Source: Peribacillus sp044761985 (GTDB taxonomy: Bacteria; Bacillota; Bacilli; Bacillales; DSM-1321). From it: a stretch of 64,000 nt of DNA. Of the stretch, positions 61,739 through 64,000 are shown one piece after another; positions within the stretch are counted from its first letter, which is position 1, and every line of letters starts with the position of its first letter. The translations under genes and the position numbers were made by a program. The DNA lies in assembly GCF_044761985.1 (NCBI RefSeq), contig NZ_JBIWDK010000004.1:186001-250000 (forward strand), in the 5' to 3' direction. A model generated the notes under the pieces. That model ran no database searches. It saw only the letters and a list, made by a program, of their open reading frames with translations, and was not told the DNA's origin.

Positions 61739-62925
61739 CACGTTCCTCCTATCGCCCATTTTTTCTCGTTTAACGGGAACTCTGCGGTCATATGGAACCC
61801 TTGGGCTTCCTTGCTTCCATATGACAACACCCCACCCATTTCATTAATCCGGTCTTGCATCGTCTTCAACCCGAACCCTGGAATGATAAGGCTTGCACCC
61901 TTGCCGTTATCCTGGATCTCAACCCTCACCATTTCCGGAATGCAGACCAGCCTGATTGAACTAACCGTTGCATTTCCATGACGTTTTGCATTGGTTAGAC
62001 TCTCCTGAATCACACGGATGAGTGTTGGCTGAAGGGTATGGGGAATATGGCTGGAATCCCCCGAAAGTTCTACAGTCGATTTCAGGCCTGTCGATTGGTG
62101 AAATTCATTCAGCAACCTATTCACACTTGTCAGGAAAGCCGTCTCGTCTTCATTCAATGCCTGAACGGAATAGCGAACCTCCTCCAAGGCACCCTGGGCC
62201 AAATCCTTGCAAATATTCATTGTACCCTTCGCCTTTTCCAAGTCATGGTCGATCAGTTCATAAGCTAGCTCCATCTGCACGAATAAGGCCGTCATCTTAT
62301 GTCCCACCGTATCATGTATCTCCCTTGCAATCCGGTTTCTCTCTCTGATTTTTGCCGTTTCCTCTGTCTGAAGGGAATATTCCTGCAACCGTTTATGGGC
62401 CACAGACAGCTCTTCATGCGCCTCATTCAATTGTAAGTATTGCTCATTCACCACATCACTGGCCTCAGTGAGTTTCCGAATCAAATTGCCGACTACAGAC
62501 GTAAAGGCGACAAATGAGAAACTCATGAGGTTATCCATGATATCCAGCGTACCTGTTTGTAAATAGGTCGAAACCATAACCAACCCCCATAGGAATACAA
62601 AAAACAAGCCAAATATTCTATGTTTCTTAGACTCCGAGACGAGGATAAACACAGTAATCGCAACGACACCGACTAGAATCATATAAAGGGTAGTCTGGGG
62701 GAACAAAAATCCATATACAAAACTGAGGATGCCATCGAAATAGACGATTCGGAGATCATGTTGAATTGAATCCTTATAAAAAAGCAAATAATGATTCAGG
62801 ATAAAACCAATAGCGATCAAGATGAGCAGGCCTTTTACATATGGATTGGAATCCGGAATCCTCCAGTAATACATAAAACTGATCATCAAGAACATGACAA
62901 TCCGTAGATTGACTAACCACCCCAT
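61738..62925 (-). CDS. lnrJ: LnrJ-like sensor histidine kinase
   Basis: The 395-residue kinase has five or six membrane helices (about 5-145), a coiled linker and a HisKA_3 domain with H204 in RNRIAREIHDTVGHKMTALF, and an HATPase domain (SLTNAKRHGNAT; DNGKGA; GFGLKTMQDRI). It matches LnrJ (YfiJ), which is thought to detect linearmycin in the membrane. The ribosome site before the ATG at 62925 (AGAGGGCGG) is acceptable. It begins the five-gene locus. Confidence 0.88.
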   Translation of the reverse strand: MGWLVNLRIVMFLMISFMYYWRIPDSNPYVKGLLILIAIGFILNHYLLFYKDSIQHDLRIVYFDGILSFVYGFLFPQTTLYMILVGVVAITVFILVSESKKHRIFGLFFVFLWGLVMVSTYLQTGTLDIMDNLMSFSFVAFTSVVGNLIRKLTEASDVVNEQYLQLNEAHEELSVAHKRLQEYSLQTEETAKIRERNRIAREIHDTVGHKMTALFVQMELAYELIDHDLEKAKGTMNICKDLAQGALEEVRYSVQALNEDETAFLTSVNRLLNEFHQSTGLKSTVELSGDSSHIPHTLQPTLIRVIQESLTNAKRHGNATVSSIRLVCIPEMVRVEIQDNGKGASLIIPGFGLKTMQDRINEMGGVLSYGSKEAQGFHMTAEFPLNEKKWAIGGT

Positions 62926-62950
62926 ACCGTCCGCCCTCTTTCCTTCTCTC

Positions 62951-62980
62951 TTCTACCATCATGCCTAAATTATGGTAGAA
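62951..62980. promoter_or_regulatory. 9-bp inverted repeat upstream of lnrJ
   Basis: TTCTACCAT (62951-62959) and ATGGTAGAA (62972-62980) are perfect reverse complements around 12 bases, 26 bases before lnrJ. Size and position suit an operator; no T tract follows. Confidence 0.55.
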
Positions 62981-63005
62981 AATAAAGAGCTTATTTTTCC
63001 GCAAA

Positions 63006-63033
63006 CGAAAAACCCCCCTGTTTTGGAGGGTCT
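63006..63033 (-). terminator. Terminator of the aspartate kinase gene
   Basis: CCCTCC and GGGGGG (one U-G pair) flank AAAACA on the minus strand, followed by five Ts. Confidence 0.8.
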
Positions 63034-63048
63034 CATATTCTCTTATTC

Positions 63049-64000
63049 TTAAAAAAACTCATGATATAGCGCCTGGATGGCCGTCTCTTCGCTATGACCC
63101 TTCACACCGAACATCATGCTCACTTCGGAAGAACCTTGGTTAATCATTTCAATGTTGACCTTAGCATCGGCCAACGCTTTCGATGCCCTTGCCGTTGTTC
63201 CCACATTATGACGCATGCCTTCACCGACGACCATGATCAAGGCCAGATTATGTTCAACAATGACTTGATCGGCATGAAGCTCCTGCTTAATGCGCGAAAC
63301 AATTTTCGCCTCGGCCTCTTCACTCATTTGATCTTGACGGAGGATGATCGTGACATCATCAATGCCAGATGGGGCATGTTCATAAGATACACCGTAATCT
63401 TCAAGAATATGAAGCAATTTACGACCGAATCCAACTTCACGGTTCATCAAGTATTTATTAATGTAAATACTGCAAAACCCTTTGTCACTCGCAATCCCTA
63501 TGACGGGCCCATTCATATTATCACGGGTACTCACAATCCTTGTCCCCTGTGCACTCGGATTGTTCGTGTTCTGTATATGTACTGGAATACCAGCACGGAA
63601 TGCAGGGATTAACGCTTCATCGTGAAAGACCGAAAAACCGGCATAAGACAGTTCTCGCATTTCCCGATACGTCAATTCACGTATTCCCTTCGGATTGGAC
63701 ACCACATGTGGATTCACTGCGTACACGGCATCCACGTCCGTAAAGTTCTCATATAAGTCTGCCTTGACGCCATTTGCAAGAATCGAACCCGTAATATCTG
63801 ATCCGCTCCTTGAAAAGGTTAAAACATCCCCATCCATTGTATATCCGAAGAATCCGGGGAATACCACGATACCCGGCTCCTCACGAAGTGCATATAAACG
63901 CTCATATGATTCAGGAAGCACCTGTGTATATCCGCCCTCATCCGTCACAATCAAGCCGGCTTTCATCGGGTCCATATACTGAGCCTCTACCCCACGACTC
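63049..64000 (-). CDS. yclM: Aspartate kinase III (YclM/ThrD-like), C-terminal part
   Basis: The frame runs to the window edge, where it still reads SRGVEAQYMDPMKAGLIV, so about 135 N-terminal residues lie outside. What is visible includes the kinase-domain segment FPGFFGYTMDGDVLTFSRSGSDITGSILA and two ACT domains (ISDKGFCSI-like IASDKGFCSIYINKYL and LALIMVVGEGMRHNVG). Aspartokinase commits aspartate to lysine, threonine and methionine synthesis; the ACT pair carries feedback control. The layout matches B. subtilis YclM. It is incomplete only because the window ends. Confidence 0.9.
   Translation of the reverse strand, partial: SRGVEAQYMDPMKAGLIVTDEGGYTQVLPESYERLYALREEPGIVVFPGFFGYTMDGDVLTFSRSGSDITGSILANGVKADLYENFTDVDAVYAVNPHVVSNPKGIRELTYREMRELSYAGFSVFHDEALIPAFRAGIPVHIQNTNNPSAQGTRIVSTRDNMNGPVIGIASDKGFCSIYINKYLMNREVGFGRKLLHILEDYGVSYEHAPSGIDDVTIILRQDQMSEEAEAKIVSRIKQELHADQVIVEHNLALIMVVGEGMRHNVGTTARASKALADAKVNIEMINQGSSEVSMMFGVKGHSEETAIQALYHEFF

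Overview
The window reads as chromosomal DNA of a low-to-mid GC Gram-positive bacterium of the Bacillaceae. Gene content, strong AGGAGG-type ribosome sites, frequent TTG and GTG starts, abundant intrinsic terminators and SigB-, SigD- and TnrA-type sites all fit, and many genes are recognisable Bacillus subtilis counterparts (yfmL, ydbST, yocH, nrgAB/amtB-glnK, yfiBC, natAB with a NatKR-type pair, fosB, the lnrJKLMN linearmycin locus, yclM). A Peribacillus-like member is my guess only. No rRNA, tRNA, prophage or CRISPR array was seen.

Layout. 1-1.5 kb is an AT-rich accessory scar: one small membrane-anchored hypothetical gene, a long palindrome followed by an 11-bp-period repeat array, a 43-codon remnant and the right end of a decayed IS3-family element. 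1.5-5.3 kb is a Fur-controlled siderophore ABC operon. 5.4-8.4 kb holds the nanoRNase nrnB and a chemoreceptor. 8.4-10.5 kb is an FMN-riboswitch operon, ribE-ribB-ribH, that lacks ribD and the GTP cyclohydrolase II half of ribBA. 10.7-29.9 kb carries housekeeping and accessory metabolism: acetyltransferase, TspO-like protein, methionine gamma-lyase, RNA helicase, orphan PAS kinase, proline symporter, molybdopterin oxidoreductase, class III aminotransferase, NAD(P)H-hydrate repair, bluB, uridine-kinase-like protein, HAD phosphatase, PBP4, ydbST and a racemase-fold protein. 30-40 kb holds a SigD-type chemoreceptor, a SigB-type stress gene, an M20 deacylase, a LysM/3D wall protein, a ketopantoate reductase-like protein, a dicarboxylate symporter with a cre site, gabD and an AI-2E-family permease.

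40-48 kb covers carbon and nitrogen use: a succinate CoA-transferase with an upstream LytTR regulator, the TnrA-boxed amtB-glnK operon with a newly noted 58-codon FbpA-like gene, and cstA with its small YbdD-type partner. 48-63 kb is a transport and resistance block: a MerR regulator, the heterodimeric exporter yfiB-yfiC, a nitroreductase, fosB, a NatKR-type two-component system divergent from natAB, and the five-gene lnrJKLMN locus. The window ends inside an aspartate kinase gene.

The least ordinary signals are non-coding. Two intergenic arrays (about 40.5 and 53.3 kb) each contain five copies of a 13-bp element, TTTATCGGTCAAA, at 20-21-bp spacing with 8-nt variable spacers. A different two-copy 21-bp direct repeat lies between natR and natA. 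An 11-bp-period array lies at 0.95-1.02 kb. A Fur box at 52.4 kb precedes a C-rich, foldable segment ending in a U-tract, a candidate iron-responsive small RNA or leader.
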